This document shows, in pieces, positions 26,309-35,222 of a stretch of DNA of 64,000 nucleotides (its first letter is position 1; each line of letters begins with the position of its first letter). The notes below the pieces were generated by a model that was given only the letters and a program-made list of their open reading frames with translations, was not told where the DNA came from and searched no databases. Source of the DNA: Carboxydocella thermautotrophica (GTDB lineage Bacteria; Bacillota; GCA-003054495; Carboxydocellales; Carboxydocellaceae); assembly GCA_003054495.1 (NCBI GenBank), contig CP028514.1:608501-672500 (forward strand). The letters are read 5' to 3'. The translations under genes and the position numbers were made by a program.

Positions 26309-26896
26309 ATGAGTTATTTGGTACCAATTGTGGTGGAACAGACTAATCGCGGTGAGCGCTCCTATGATATTTATTCCCGCTTGCTGAAAGACCGGATTAT
26401 CTTCATTGGTGGTCCCATTGATGACCACATGGCCAACCTGGTCATTGCCCAGATGCTGTTCCTGGAAGCGGAAGATCCGGACAAGGACATTCATCTGTAT
26501 ATCAATTCCCCGGGTGGGGTTGTAACCGCTGGAATGGCAATTTATGATACCATGCAGTATATCAAACCCGATGTATCCACTATCTGCCTGGGCCAGGCAG
26601 CTTCCATGGGGGCTTTCCTGCTGGCTGCCGGGGCCAAAGGTAAGCGCTTCGCTTTGCCCCAGGCCCGGATCATGATCCATCAGCCCCTGGGCGGTGTACA
26701 GGGCCAGGCCACTGAGATTGAAATCCATGCCCGCGAGATTTTGCGCATGAAGCAGGTATTGAATGAATTGCTCTCCCATCACACCGGCCAACCACTGGAG
26801 AAAATCGCTGTCGATACCGAAAGGGATTTCTTCATGTCAGCAGACCAGGCTAAACAGTACGGGATCATCGATGAGGTGATTACCCGTAAGAAGTAA
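26309..26896 (+). CDS. clpP: ATP-dependent Clp protease proteolytic subunit
   Basis: ClpP forms the tetradecameric serine protease barrel that degrades unfolded or tagged proteins fed by ClpX or other Clp ATPases. The protein has 195 residues. The catalytic triad is visible: Ser in GQAASMGAF, His in [10 protein letters not shown], and Asp in TERDFFMSA. Upstream at 26239-26266 a weak imperfect hairpin may attenuate readthrough from tig. The start ATG follows GAGGTGAT. clpX follows 18 bp downstream, so the two are co-expressed. Confidence 0.97.
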   Translation: MSYLVPIVVEQTNRGERSYDIYSRLLKDRIIFIGGPIDDHMANLVIAQMLFLEAEDPDKDIHLYINSPGGVVTAGMAIYDTMQYIKPDVSTICLGQAASMGAFLLAAGAKGKRFALPQARIMIHQPLGGVQGQATEIEIHAREILRMKQVLNELLSHHTGQPLEKIAVDTERDFFMSADQAKQYGIIDEVITRKK

Positions 26897-26914
26897 ACTT
26901 TGAGGTGATATTTT

Positions 26915-28174
26915 ATGTACAAATATGATGACAAAGGCCAACTGAAGTGTTCCTTCTGCGGCAAGTTACAGGATCAGGTCAAGAAGCTGGTGGCTGGCCC
27001 CGGGGTATATATCTGTGATGAATGTATAGAACTGTGCAATGAAATCATCGAAGAGGAATTGCACGAGGAAACGGAATTCGAACTGGGTGATATCCCCAAA
27101 CCCAGAGAGATCAAGGAGATCCTGGACCAGTATGTCATCGGTCAGGAGGAAGCCAAAAAAGCCCTGGCCGTGGCAGTCTATAACCACTACAAGCGCATCA
27201 ATCTGGGAGGCAAAATTGATGATGTGGAACTGCAAAAGTCCAATATCATCATGATCGGCCCTACCGGTAGTGGTAAGACGTTGCTGGCTCAGACTCTGGC
27301 CCGGCTTCTCAATGTGCCTTTTGCCATTGCCGATGCGACCAGTTTGACGGAAGCCGGTTATGTGGGTGAGGATGTAGAGAACATTCTCCTCAAGCTGATC
27401 CAGAATGCCGATTATGATATCGAGCGGGCGGAAAAAGGGATTGTCTATATTGATGAAATCGATAAAATCGCCCGCAAGTCCGATAACCCCTCCATTACCC
27501 GGGATGTATCTGGAGAAGGGGTACAGCAGGCCCTGCTGAAAATTCTGGAGGGGACTACTGCCAGTGTGCCCCCGCAGGGAGGACGCAAACACCCCCATCA
27601 GGAATTCATTCAGCTGGACACTACCAATATCCTCTTTATCTGCGGTGGTGCCTTTGATGGTCTGGACAAAATCATTCAAAACCGGCTGGCCAAGAAAACC
27701 CTGGGCTTTGGGGCGGAAGTCAAGTCCCGGCAGGAGCGCAACATCGGTGAGCTGCTGCGGGAGATCCTGCCCGAGGATTTGCTCAAGTACGGCCTGATTC
27801 CCGAGTTTGTCGGTCGTTTGCCGGTGATTGTTACCCTGGATGCCCTGGATGAAGAGGCTCTCGTCCGCATCCTGACTGAGCCCAAGAATGCTCTGGTCAA
27901 GCAGTACCAGAAACTTTTCGAGCTGGATGGCATCGAGCTGGAGTTTCAGCCGGAAGCCCTGCGGGTAGTGGCTCAGGAGGCGCTCAAGCGCAATACCGGG
28001 GCCCGGGGGCTGAGGGCTATTATAGAAGATATCATGCTGGATGTCATGTACGAAATTCCTTCCCGGGATGACATCGAAAAAGTGGTTATCACTGCTGATT
28101 GCATTTTGAAGAAGGAACAGCCCTTGATTATTACAGCGGAAAAGAAGAAAAAGAAAAAAGGCGTTACAGCCTAA
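26915..28174 (+). CDS. clpX: ATP-dependent Clp protease ATPase subunit ClpX
   Basis: ClpX is an AAA+ unfoldase that selects substrates and threads them into ClpP. It has 419 residues. The N-terminal zinc-binding domain (CSFC and CDEC pairs at about 11-14 and 33-36) recognises substrates. The AAA+ core has Walker [13 protein letters not shown] and Walker [11 protein letters not shown], plus sensor region [14 protein letters not shown]. The Lys-rich C-terminal tail (KKKKKK-like) is normal. A strong hairpin follows that also covers the ribosome site of lonB. Confidence 0.97.
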   Translation: MYKYDDKGQLKCSFCGKLQDQVKKLVAGPGVYICDECIELCNEIIEEELHEETEFELGDIPKPREIKEILDQYVIGQEEAKKALAVAVYNHYKRINLGGKIDDVELQKSNIIMIGPTGSGKTLLAQTLARLLNVPFAIADATSLTEAGYVGEDVENILLKLIQNADYDIERAEKGIVYIDEIDKIARKSDNPSITRDVSGEGVQQALLKILEGTTASVPPQGGRKHPHQEFIQLDTTNILFICGGAFDGLDKIIQNRLAKKTLGFGAEVKSRQERNIGELLREILPEDLLKYGLIPEFVGRLPVIVTLDALDEEALVRILTEPKNALVKQYQKLFELDGIELEFQPEALRVVAQEALKRNTGARGLRAIIEDIMLDVMYEIPSRDDIEKVVITADCILKKEQPLIITAEKKKKKKGVTA

Positions 28175-28180
28175 AGATTA

Positions 28181-28235
28181 AAATCACCTCTGGCTGGTAA
28201 TAATATCTAAGTAGACCAACCGGAGGTGATTTTTT
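28181..28235 (+). terminator. Hairpin between clpX and lonB that overlaps the lonB ribosome site
   Basis: The arm at 28181-28193 pairs with 28220-28232, with an inner TGGT/ACCA stem and a loop at 28199-28214, followed by T residues up to 28235. It looks like a terminator of clpX. The 3' arm contains GGAGGTGAT, the ribosome site of lonB, whose ATG is at 28236. Readthrough transcripts would thus hide the site in the stem. Confidence 0.78.
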
Positions 28236-29903
28236 ATGAATTCCATTGGCATCAGTGGCATTGTCGGCTTGATTCAGCTTTTTTTTGCCATTGTGATCGG
28301 ACTCTACTTTTTGAACTTGTTCAAGGCCCAGCAGGGCACCAAAATTGCGGTCAACCGGGAAAGCCGGAAGGAAATGGAGAAACTCCAGCAGCTCAGGCGC
28401 ATATCCCTGACTGAACCCCTGGCGGAAAAAACCCGTCCAACCCGCTTCGAGGAAATCATCGGCCAGGAAGAAGGTTTAAAAGCTCTGCGGGCAGCTTTGT
28501 GCGGACCTAATCCCCAGCATGTTATCATCTATGGTCCGCCGGGGGTAGGAAAAACCGCAGCAGCGCGGCTGGTGCTGGAAGAAGCCAAACGCAATCCCCT
28601 TTCTCCCTTTGGGCCGGAAGCTACCTTCACGGAACTGGATGCCACTATTGCCCGTTTTGATGAACGGGGCATTGCCGATCCCCTGATCGGCTCTGTCCAT
28701 GACCCGATCTACCAGGGGGCTGGTCCCCTGGGTATGGCCGGTATTCCCCAGCCCAAGCCGGGGGCAGTAACCAAAGCCCACGGAGGGATTTTGTTTATTG
28801 ACGAAATCGGAGAATTGCATCCGGTACAAATGAATAAATTGTTAAAAGTCCTGGAGGACCGCAAGGTTTTTCTGGAGTCAGCCTATTACAGTGCGGAAGA
28901 TGGCAATATCCCTTCCCATATTCATGATATCTTCCAGAATGGACTGCCAGCGGATTTTCGTCTGGTGGGAGCCACTACCCGCCTGCCCCAGGAATTGCCT
29001 CCGGCTTTGCGTTCCCGCTGTATGGAGGTTTTTTTCCGGGCCCTGCTGCCTGAAGAAATAGGGGTCATAGCGGCCAACGCGGCAGAAAAAATCAAGATGC
29101 CTGTGGAAGCAGGGGCTGTGGATGTGATTAAAAAGTATGCCACCAATGGCCGGGAAGCGGTCAATATGGTGCAAATCGCTGCCGGTCTGGCTTTGACCGA
29201 AGGACGCAATCTGATTCGGGTGGCGGATGTGGAATGGGTGGTTAACAGCGGCCAGTACAGTCCCCGGCCGGAGAAAAAAATCCCCCCGGCGCCCCAGGTG
29301 GGTCTGGTCAATGGACTGGCTGTCTATGGACCGGGCATGGGTACCGTAGTGGAAGTGGAAGCCACGGTAATTCCCGTCACTCCGGGGACGGGGCGGGTGC
29401 TGATGACCGGTCTGGTGGAAGAAGAAGAACTGGGGGGCGGGGGCAAGACCCTGCGCCGCAAATCCATGGCCCGGGCTTCGGTGGATAATGTCCTAACTGT
29501 TCTTCGCCGTTACCTGGGGATTGAGGCCCTGGATTATGACATTCACCTCAATTTCCCCGGGGGCACTCCTATCGATGGACCTTCAGCCGGAATCAGTATC
29601 CTGACCGCTATTTATTCGGCAGTGCGCAATTTGCCGGTGGACAATCGGGTAGCCATGACCGGAGAAGTCTCTTTAAGAGGTCTGGTGCGGCCAGTAGGTG
29701 GAATTGTGGCCAAAGTGGAAGCTGCTCGCCAGGCCGGGGCAGAAAAAGTGCTGATTCCCCAGGATAACTATCAGCAGCTGCTGGCGGAAATCAAAGGTAT
29801 TGAAGTAATCCCGGTTAAACACATTTCCGAGGTCATCCGGCATGCTATCCTGGTGCGAGAAGAAAAAAGCCAGGGTCAAACCCTGGCGGCCATGTCATTG
29901 TAG
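28236..29903 (+). CDS. lonB: ATP-dependent protease LonB
   Basis: This is a Lon-family protease of sporulating bacteria with 555 residues. A hydrophobic N-terminal helix (about 8-30) indicates membrane anchoring, and there is no LonA-type N-domain. The AAA+ module has Walker [14 protein letters not shown] and Walker B ILFIDEIGELH. The C-terminal protease domain holds the catalytic Ser in IDGPSAGISI and the Lys further on, near GGIVAKVEAA. In Bacillus, LonB is made in the forespore under sigma-F; here the promoter is not evident. The ribosome site lies in the hairpin upstream. The 3' end overlaps the convergent PIG-L gene by 9 bp. Confidence 0.94.
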   Translation: MNSIGISGIVGLIQLFFAIVIGLYFLNLFKAQQGTKIAVNRESRKEMEKLQQLRRISLTEPLAEKTRPTRFEEIIGQEEGLKALRAALCGPNPQHVIIYGPPGVGKTAAARLVLEEAKRNPLSPFGPEATFTELDATIARFDERGIADPLIGSVHDPIYQGAGPLGMAGIPQPKPGAVTKAHGGILFIDEIGELHPVQMNKLLKVLEDRKVFLESAYYSAEDGNIPSHIHDIFQNGLPADFRLVGATTRLPQELPPALRSRCMEVFFRALLPEEIGVIAANAAEKIKMPVEAGAVDVIKKYATNGREAVNMVQIAAGLALTEGRNLIRVADVEWVVNSGQYSPRPEKKIPPAPQVGLVNGLAVYGPGMGTVVEVEATVIPVTPGTGRVLMTGLVEEEELGGGGKTLRRKSMARASVDNVLTVLRRYLGIEALDYDIHLNFPGGTPIDGPSAGISILTAIYSAVRNLPVDNRVAMTGEVSLRGLVRPVGGIVAKVEAARQAGAEKVLIPQDNYQQLLAEIKGIEVIPVKHISEVIRHAILVREEKSQGQTLAAMSL

Positions 29904-31271
29904 TTTTACCCAGTACCAGCCGGTTTTGTCCGCAATTTGCTTGCCGTTGCTGCCAGTCATGCCGGCCAGCAACACCCGGTTGGCCTGGCCTAATAGTTCG
30001 GAAGGTATTTGCCATTCCAGTCCCTTTTCCTGCCAGTGAAAGGGGACTTTTTTTGTTGCCAGGTTGTACGCAGCAGTTGCCCAGAGTACCCTTGCCTTAT
30101 CCCCCTCCAGCAGCAGATGGGCCAGAGGATGCTGATCCCGGTAAAGCCAGAGGTATAAACGATAGGAACTACTGCGTTCAGGGGTTCCATAGAGCTGTAA
30201 GTTAGCAGTCCAATCTGAGGCTGTGGGCTGGATGGCAAGGGCTTTGATATCTTCGCCTGGCTTTAGCCGTACCCGGACATGGTCCAGCTCGCCGTCTGGC
30301 ATAGTAAAGGGCAGGTTGTAATCGGACCAGGACAGGAAAATTTCCGAAGCTCGCAGAAAGCCTTTCAGATATGGTTCCATCACCGCCAGCTGGGAATGGT
30401 GGGCAGCCAGAGCCTGGTCCTTGGCAGTTTTGGCTTCATTATTTAACTTCAGTCTTTCCCAGTTAAATTCCGGTCCGACCAGGCGTGGAGGCGGTTCTGC
30501 CTCCCGGTTTGGTTCTGCTGCCCACAATGCCGGCCAGGCCACATGGTGGACCAGGTAGGTATGGCGCCTGACGGGCAGCTGTAATTCCTGCAGGGCTATT
30601 TCGGTAAAGGTGCCTACCGCCCAGTGGTCGGGATGCTCATCAGCCGGAGTCGGATAGAAGATATCCGTAGGTTGAAAAGCCCGAATTTCTGCCTGCAGGG
30701 ACTGGAGCAGATTTTCTCCTGTATAACTCAGACCGGGCTGTCTGGCCTGGGGATAGGGGACTTTATCGGTACGCACTCCGCCACTGAGCCGGGGTTTTTG
30801 CCAGGATTGTTCCCAGAGGAAACGCAGGCCTCCATCAGGAAAACCCAGGTAGACGGCTTGCTGGTCAGGTTTAAGACCCAGGCGGGTCAGTCCTTGCCTG
30901 CTTTCCTGCCACCTCTGCAGGCCGAGACGGAAAAAATCAGCTGCAGTCGGTTCTATTTTACCGCTGCTGTGTTCACAGGCCAGTTTAAAACTGTCGCCCA
31001 TAGTTACCACGATTACTTTGACGGGCAGGCCCTGGGCGTGAGCCATCGCCAGCAACCCCCCGGTGGCCAGCACCTCATCATCAGGATGAGGTGCGATCAC
31101 CAGCAGGCGCTGGTTTGGATTAAGCTGCAGGGGCGTATAACCGACCTGTTCTGATTTGAACAGAGCAGCAGCGGTGAAAATAACCTGGGGTTGCCACCAC
31201 CAGAGCAGGCTGCTGACAGCAGTAGCCAGTAGAAAAAGCAAGAGGGGATATTTCAAGCGGTAATTGACCAT
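29895..31271 (-). CDS. PIG-L family deacetylase
   Basis: The protein has 458 residues. An N-terminal transmembrane helix (about 8-25) is followed by a LmbE/PIG-L catalytic domain (about 52-270). The zinc motif is APHPDDEVLATGG and a third ligand is in PTPADEHPDHW. Such enzymes remove acetyl groups from N-acetylglucosamine-type sugars. The C-terminal 150 residues form an all-beta, possibly carbohydrate-binding region. The protein probably acts outside the membrane on wall or spore-coat sugars. It is read in the same direction as, and 30 bp after, the gerA operon; a TATAAT at 31296-31301 (minus strand) may also give it its own promoter. The 3' end overlaps lonB. Confidence 0.87.
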   Translation of the reverse strand: MVNYRLKYPLLLFLLATAVSSLLWWWQPQVIFTAAALFKSEQVGYTPLQLNPNQRLLVIAPHPDDEVLATGGLLAMAHAQGLPVKVIVVTMGDSFKLACEHSSGKIEPTAADFFRLGLQRWQESRQGLTRLGLKPDQQAVYLGFPDGGLRFLWEQSWQKPRLSGGVRTDKVPYPQARQPGLSYTGENLLQSLQAEIRAFQPTDIFYPTPADEHPDHWAVGTFTEIALQELQLPVRRHTYLVHHVAWPALWAAEPNREAEPPPRLVGPEFNWERLKLNNEAKTAKDQALAAHHSQLAVMEPYLKGFLRASEIFLSWSDYNLPFTMPDGELDHVRVRLKPGEDIKALAIQPTASDWTANLQLYGTPERSSSYRLYLWLYRDQHPLAHLLLEGDKARVLWATAAYNLATKKVPFHWQEKGLEWQIPSELLGQANRVLLAGMTGSNGKQIADKTGWYWVKLQ

Positions 31272-31301
31272 TGTTAGCCCTCCCTTACAAGGGCTATTAT
31301 A

Positions 31302-31541
31302 TCATATCAGGCCGATTTTGTGGGCAAGAGGCTGAAAGAGTCTGGTGACAAATTGATCCAGATTAGGTAACGGTAATGCCAGAGCTGCCAGCATTAATAA
31401 GCCAATTCCGCTTAACCAGAGCAGGCTGAGCAGGATTTTTGCGGTACGGGAACTTTCCTGTTGCCAGAAACGAAAAACTGCAGGTAAGCTGGCAGCCAGA
31501 ATCGCCAAAAAACTGAACCAGAGCAGTCCACCGGGGGTCAT
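31302..31541 (-). CDS. Small membrane protein of the gerA operon
   Basis: This short hydrophobic protein has 79 residues and two predicted helices (about 5-21 and 36-57) separated by a charged loop. It overlaps the gerAB-gerAC gene by 4 bp, which marks it as a true translated member of the operon. Small two-helix proteins (GerD-type or D-subunits) accompany some germinant receptors and tune their activity. No sequence motif proves this here. Function is inferred from position and topology only. Confidence 0.6.
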   Translation of the reverse strand: MTPGGLLWFSFLAILAASLPAVFRFWQQESSRTAKILLSLLWLSGIGLLMLAALALPLPNLDQFVTRLFQPLAHKIGLI

Positions 31542-33712
31542 CTCGTTTCCTCCCTTGTAAAGGATTGACTGGTAAGGCCGATATTTTCCAGATTGACATT
31601 GACCTGAATCAGGATCTGGCTGCTGGCAATCAGGTCAGGCCAGTTCTTTTCATATTGATGCCAGAGGTGGTGCTGCTGGCGATGGAAGGTTTTGCCCAGG
31701 CCCAGCGGGTCAACCTGCCAGTGTTTGAATTTGTTAATGGTGCTGTTGAGGCGGATGGTCAAATCCCGGGCCAACAATTTTTCCACTTTTTTATAAGCTT
31801 CAGGGTCAGCTAAATTGAGATAGGTTTGTTGTTCTGTTAAATTGGCTTTTAGTCTAATATAAAGTTTAAAGGTTAAGGGCCGGGATTTGACCAGTTCCTT
31901 GCTGCATTCGGCCAGGCGAATCTGTACTGTTAATTTCTTATTGTTTCTCAGGTCAATGGTGATTGCCCCGTTTTTGATTTCATTGATCAACCACATATAA
32001 GCCCGCATTTCATTGACCGATAAAAACCCTTTCAGTCGAGAATTGTCAAAAACAGCCAGTCCCCCGAAAACAGGATTCTGTCCTTTCAATTCCAGTAAAC
32101 CCAGGACCGGAGTTATTTCCGGATCGATCCATTGATTAATGAACTGATATAGTCTGAGGCTATAGCCACCGGAAGTGGTAGCCAGAAACCCGATTTGCTG
32201 GGCCATGGAAGTTTCAAATTGCGGTCTGGCAGCCAGAAATCTGGCTGCTGAACCTTTAGTAACAAAAAGCCAGACATTTTCCCGGATTTCCGGGTAACGG
32301 GTGAAAAAATCCAGCAGTTTGCCCGGATTTTCTCTGGCCAGATCTTCGTTAATCAAAACCGCAATAACATGCCCCCAGTAGAGTTCCCGGGATACCGAGA
32401 GGGATAAATTGCGGGCCGCAGCAAAAATCGTTTCCCCACTGCTGGAAACCAGGATCCGGCGCTGGGTTGGGGCTACTTCCCCGGCACTTTGTTCAGGTTT
32501 TATTACTTCTGCCGTCAGGCGCAGGGTGTTACCGGGGCCGGGGTCGATGGCCAGGCCCAGTGCTACTGCGCGGCGGTTTAATTCTTTAATACTCCAGCAG
32601 CCGCTATTAAGAAGCAGCAGAAAAATCAGGAGGGGAAAGAGCAGTTTACGGCCTGCCAGCCATAACAGCAAACAAAAGGGAATGACAAAACCAAAGGTCA
32701 GCAGGGTATAGACTGGCCAGATGCCACCCAGAAAGGCAACCAGCTGGGAAATATTATCATAGAGAAAATAATTGGATGCGACCATTAGAGGTAATAGCAG
32801 CAAACCAATAGTTACTTCCCGGCTTTTGAGATTAAAAATATCCTTGATAGCAAAACAGGTCAACCAGTACCAGATTGCCAGTTTAACGAATACTGTAAGA
32901 ATCCAGAAGGAAAGAAAAAGGGATTCCAGTCTTTCCAGGAAATTAAAAAGGGAAATTACCCTGGCTCCACTCAAAGTTGGGAAAACCAGTTTACGGACAT
33001 ATAAGGGGCCGAAAATGGAAACAATCCCGATAACATTTATGGTAAACAAAAATCCACAGATGGCTATGATTCCATAGCCAATTTTTCGCCCCCGTCTTTG
33101 GGTTTGTTGATTACCATGATAGATGAGAAAAGATAGGCAGACTATTTCCGCAAACCAGCTGGCAGGAGTAACTGCACCTTTCAGCACCGGCAAAAAGCCC
33201 CGGTCCAGAAAGGGAAGCAGGTTATCAAACTGATAATTAGGTAAAGCCAGGAGAGCTAAAATTACGAAAAATATAAAAGAAACAGGCAGAAAAATTTCTG
33301 CAGTCCGGGCCAGGGTATGAATTCCCAGGTTCAGGCAGTAGAGAATGGGAACCAGAATGGTCAGGAAAAAAATCATTTTAGGCGTTTCCGGCATAAAGAC
33401 CGCCACCAGGATGGTAGTAAATTCTTGAAAGACTTCAATGGTAACATGGAAGAACCAGAAAGCATAGCCAAGACCAATAAGCCAGCCCAGTTTGCCCCAT
33501 GTCTGGCGCAGGATGCTCAGTAAATGTTGACCGGGATAATAAGATTGGAGTCTGATCTGGATTTCGGCCAGCAAGAAGCCGGCCAGAGTAGCCAGTATAG
33601 CAGATAACCAGCTGTCATTCAGGGCATGATGGGTGGTAATAGCCGGTACGAACAGAATAGATGTGGAAAAGATAGCGGAAACGCCCAGCAGAATCGCTTG
33701 CCAGGGAGTCAT
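31538..33712 (-). CDS. Fused spore germination protein GerAB-GerAC
   Basis: This is one open frame of 724 residues. Residues about 1-352 form a GerAB-type spore germination permease with ten predicted helices (APC superfamily). Residues about 357-724 form a GerAC-type protein, starting with a hydrophobic stretch and a lipobox LNSGC (Cys372). Its first mature residues CWSIKELNRRAVALGLAID are typical of GerAC. Normally these are two genes. I see no ATG or GTG near the junction and no ribosome site there; only a TTG could restart translation. The lipobox could be cleaved after an internal signal helix, so two mature proteins might still form. The ATG start overlaps gerAA by 4 bp. Confidence 0.88.
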   Translation of the reverse strand: MTPWQAILLGVSAIFSTSILFVPAITTHHALNDSWLSAILATLAGFLLAEIQIRLQSYYPGQHLLSILRQTWGKLGWLIGLGYAFWFFHVTIEVFQEFTTILVAVFMPETPKMIFFLTILVPILYCLNLGIHTLARTAEIFLPVSFIFFVILALLALPNYQFDNLLPFLDRGFLPVLKGAVTPASWFAEIVCLSFLIYHGNQQTQRRGRKIGYGIIAICGFLFTINVIGIVSIFGPLYVRKLVFPTLSGARVISLFNFLERLESLFLSFWILTVFVKLAIWYWLTCFAIKDIFNLKSREVTIGLLLLPLMVASNYFLYDNISQLVAFLGGIWPVYTLLTFGFVIPFCLLLWLAGRKLLFPLLIFLLLLNSGCWSIKELNRRAVALGLAIDPGPGNTLRLTAEVIKPEQSAGEVAPTQRRILVSSSGETIFAAARNLSLSVSRELYWGHVIAVLINEDLARENPGKLLDFFTRYPEIRENVWLFVTKGSAARFLAARPQFETSMAQQIGFLATTSGGYSLRLYQFINQWIDPEITPVLGLLELKGQNPVFGGLAVFDNSRLKGFLSVNEMRAYMWLINEIKNGAITIDLRNNKKLTVQIRLAECSKELVKSRPLTFKLYIRLKANLTEQQTYLNLADPEAYKKVEKLLARDLTIRLNSTINKFKHWQVDPLGLGKTFHRQQHHLWHQYEKNWPDLIASSQILIQVNVNLENIGLTSQSFTREETR

Positions 33713-35121
33713 GTTTTTTGCCTCCTGTTAAACCAGATGGGTACCCGCAGAATAAAATCCTTCAGACCTTGAATATTAAGGGGGGCGATCGGTGACATAT
33801 AAGGCTGTCCGAAAGAATGCAGGCTGGTAACATGCAGCACTATCATTATTACCCCAAGCATAATGCCATAAAGGCCAAGGATAGCTGCTAAAGCTAACAT
33901 GGGGAAGCGCAAAAGCCGCATAGCGATAGCCAGGGGGTAATTGCCGGCAGCAAAGGATGCAATACCGGTAACTGCCACCATGATTACCATGGCAGGAGCT
34001 ACCAGGCCAGCCTTGACCGCTGCTTCACCGATAACCAGAGCCCCGACAATACTGACAGCCTGACCCACGGCCCGGGGTAAGCGCACCCCGGCTTCCCGCA
34101 GGGCTTCGAAAGAAACTTCCATGATCAATGCCTGGACAAAGATGGGAAAAGGGACGCCTTCCCGTTGTTGCATAAAATTCAGGAGTAAAACAGTAGGCAG
34201 CATTTCCGGATGAAAGCTGATTACCGCCACAAAAAGGGAAGGCAACAGCAAGGACAAAAGCAAGGAAGCCAGACGAATAGTACGAATCAGTGAAGCAATG
34301 GGATAGCGTTCATAATAATCCTCATTGGCCTGCCAGAACTGGTTAAAGGTAGTGGGGATAATCAGCACAAAAGGAGTGCCGTCACATAAGATGGCCACCC
34401 TGCCCTCCAGCAAATTGGCTACCACCCGGTCAGGCCGTTCAGTATGGGCGATTTGGGGAAAGACACTGTATTTGTTATCTTCAATAAACTCCTCCAGATA
34501 ACCTGACTCCAGGACGGTAGGCAATTTGATGGCCTGCAGGCGTTTTTTTACTTCCAGGACCAGATCGGTGCGGGTGGTGCTGGTCAGATAGATAACAGCG
34601 ACTTTGGTCGGTGCCAGGTCACCGATTTCCATTAATTCCACTTTCAGGTCGACAGTATTGAGCCGGCGCCGAATCAGGCTGATATTGGTCAACAGATTTT
34701 CCACAAAACCTTCCCGGGGACCACGGACTACTGTTTCCGATTCCGGTTCAGTTACCTGACGATCAGGATAGCCTTTAACTTCCAGGCCATAACAGGAACG
34801 CTGGTTTTGCAATAAAAGCAAACAGCTACCATTGAGTATGGCCGGAATGGCTTCCTGCCAGCTATCGTATTTTTCCAGAGCATGGATGGTCAGGAGGGAT
34901 TCATAATTAATCATTTCCAGTTTGGGTAGATGCAGAAGAAGGGGAGCAAGAACCTGGTCACTGACGGTCTTTTTAGTGACCAGGGACTCAAAAAACACCA
35001 GGGCCCCTTTACCATGGCGGGTATGAAAGGTTCGGATTTGCAAATCGGAGCTGGGGCTGAAAAGATTTTCAAGGAATTTGATATTTTTTTCTAATAGAGT
35101 GGAAATTGTGGGATTTGCCAT
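33709..35121 (-). CDS. gerAA: Spore germination protein GerAA
   Basis: This is the GerA-family receptor subunit with 470 residues. A soluble N-terminal region has RTDLVLEVKKRL and YLEEFIEDN. A membrane region of five to six helices contains the family motif PFPIFVQALIMEVSFEALRE and RLPRAVGQAVSIVGALVIGEAAVKAG. Germinant receptors in the spore inner membrane sense nutrients and start germination. The start is ATG 35121 behind GGAGGTGAG; the frame continues upstream but would then run through the lonA promoter. It leads the operon gerAA, fused gerAB-gerAC and a small membrane protein. Confidence 0.94.
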   Translation of the reverse strand: MANPTISTLLEKNIKFLENLFSPSSDLQIRTFHTRHGKGALVFFESLVTKKTVSDQVLAPLLLHLPKLEMINYESLLTIHALEKYDSWQEAIPAILNGSCLLLLQNQRSCYGLEVKGYPDRQVTEPESETVVRGPREGFVENLLTNISLIRRRLNTVDLKVELMEIGDLAPTKVAVIYLTSTTRTDLVLEVKKRLQAIKLPTVLESGYLEEFIEDNKYSVFPQIAHTERPDRVVANLLEGRVAILCDGTPFVLIIPTTFNQFWQANEDYYERYPIASLIRTIRLASLLLSLLLPSLFVAVISFHPEMLPTVLLLNFMQQREGVPFPIFVQALIMEVSFEALREAGVRLPRAVGQAVSIVGALVIGEAAVKAGLVAPAMVIMVAVTGIASFAAGNYPLAIAMRLLRFPMLALAAILGLYGIMLGVIMIVLHVTSLHSFGQPYMSPIAPLNIQGLKDFILRVPIWFNRRQKT

Positions 35122-35158
35122 ATCCTGCTCACCTCCCCCATTATTATGTACTGTTTGT

Positions 35159-35188
35159 TTGATGAAAAATCTTATGATAGAATATACT
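35159..35188 (+). promoter_or_regulatory. Putative promoter of lonA
   Basis: TTGATG (35159-35164) and TATACT (35183-35188) have an 18-bp spacer. The element lies in the divergent gap between gerAA and lonA, 34 bp upstream of the lonA start. I saw no CIRCE- or CtsR-type repeat. Confidence 0.5.
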
Positions 35189-35222
35189 AACGATAGTGTC
35201 ATAGGGGTTTGGAGGTGAAAAT

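Noticed and set aside
29870-29886. Small palindrome CCAGGGT-CAA-ACCCTGG at the end of lonB as terminator
   Set aside because: It lies inside the coding sequence and is not followed by a T-run on either strand.
35142-35148. CATAATA on the minus strand as a sigma-G -10 element for gerAA
   Set aside because: Transcription would then begin inside the ribosome site of gerAA, and no convincing -35 element is present.
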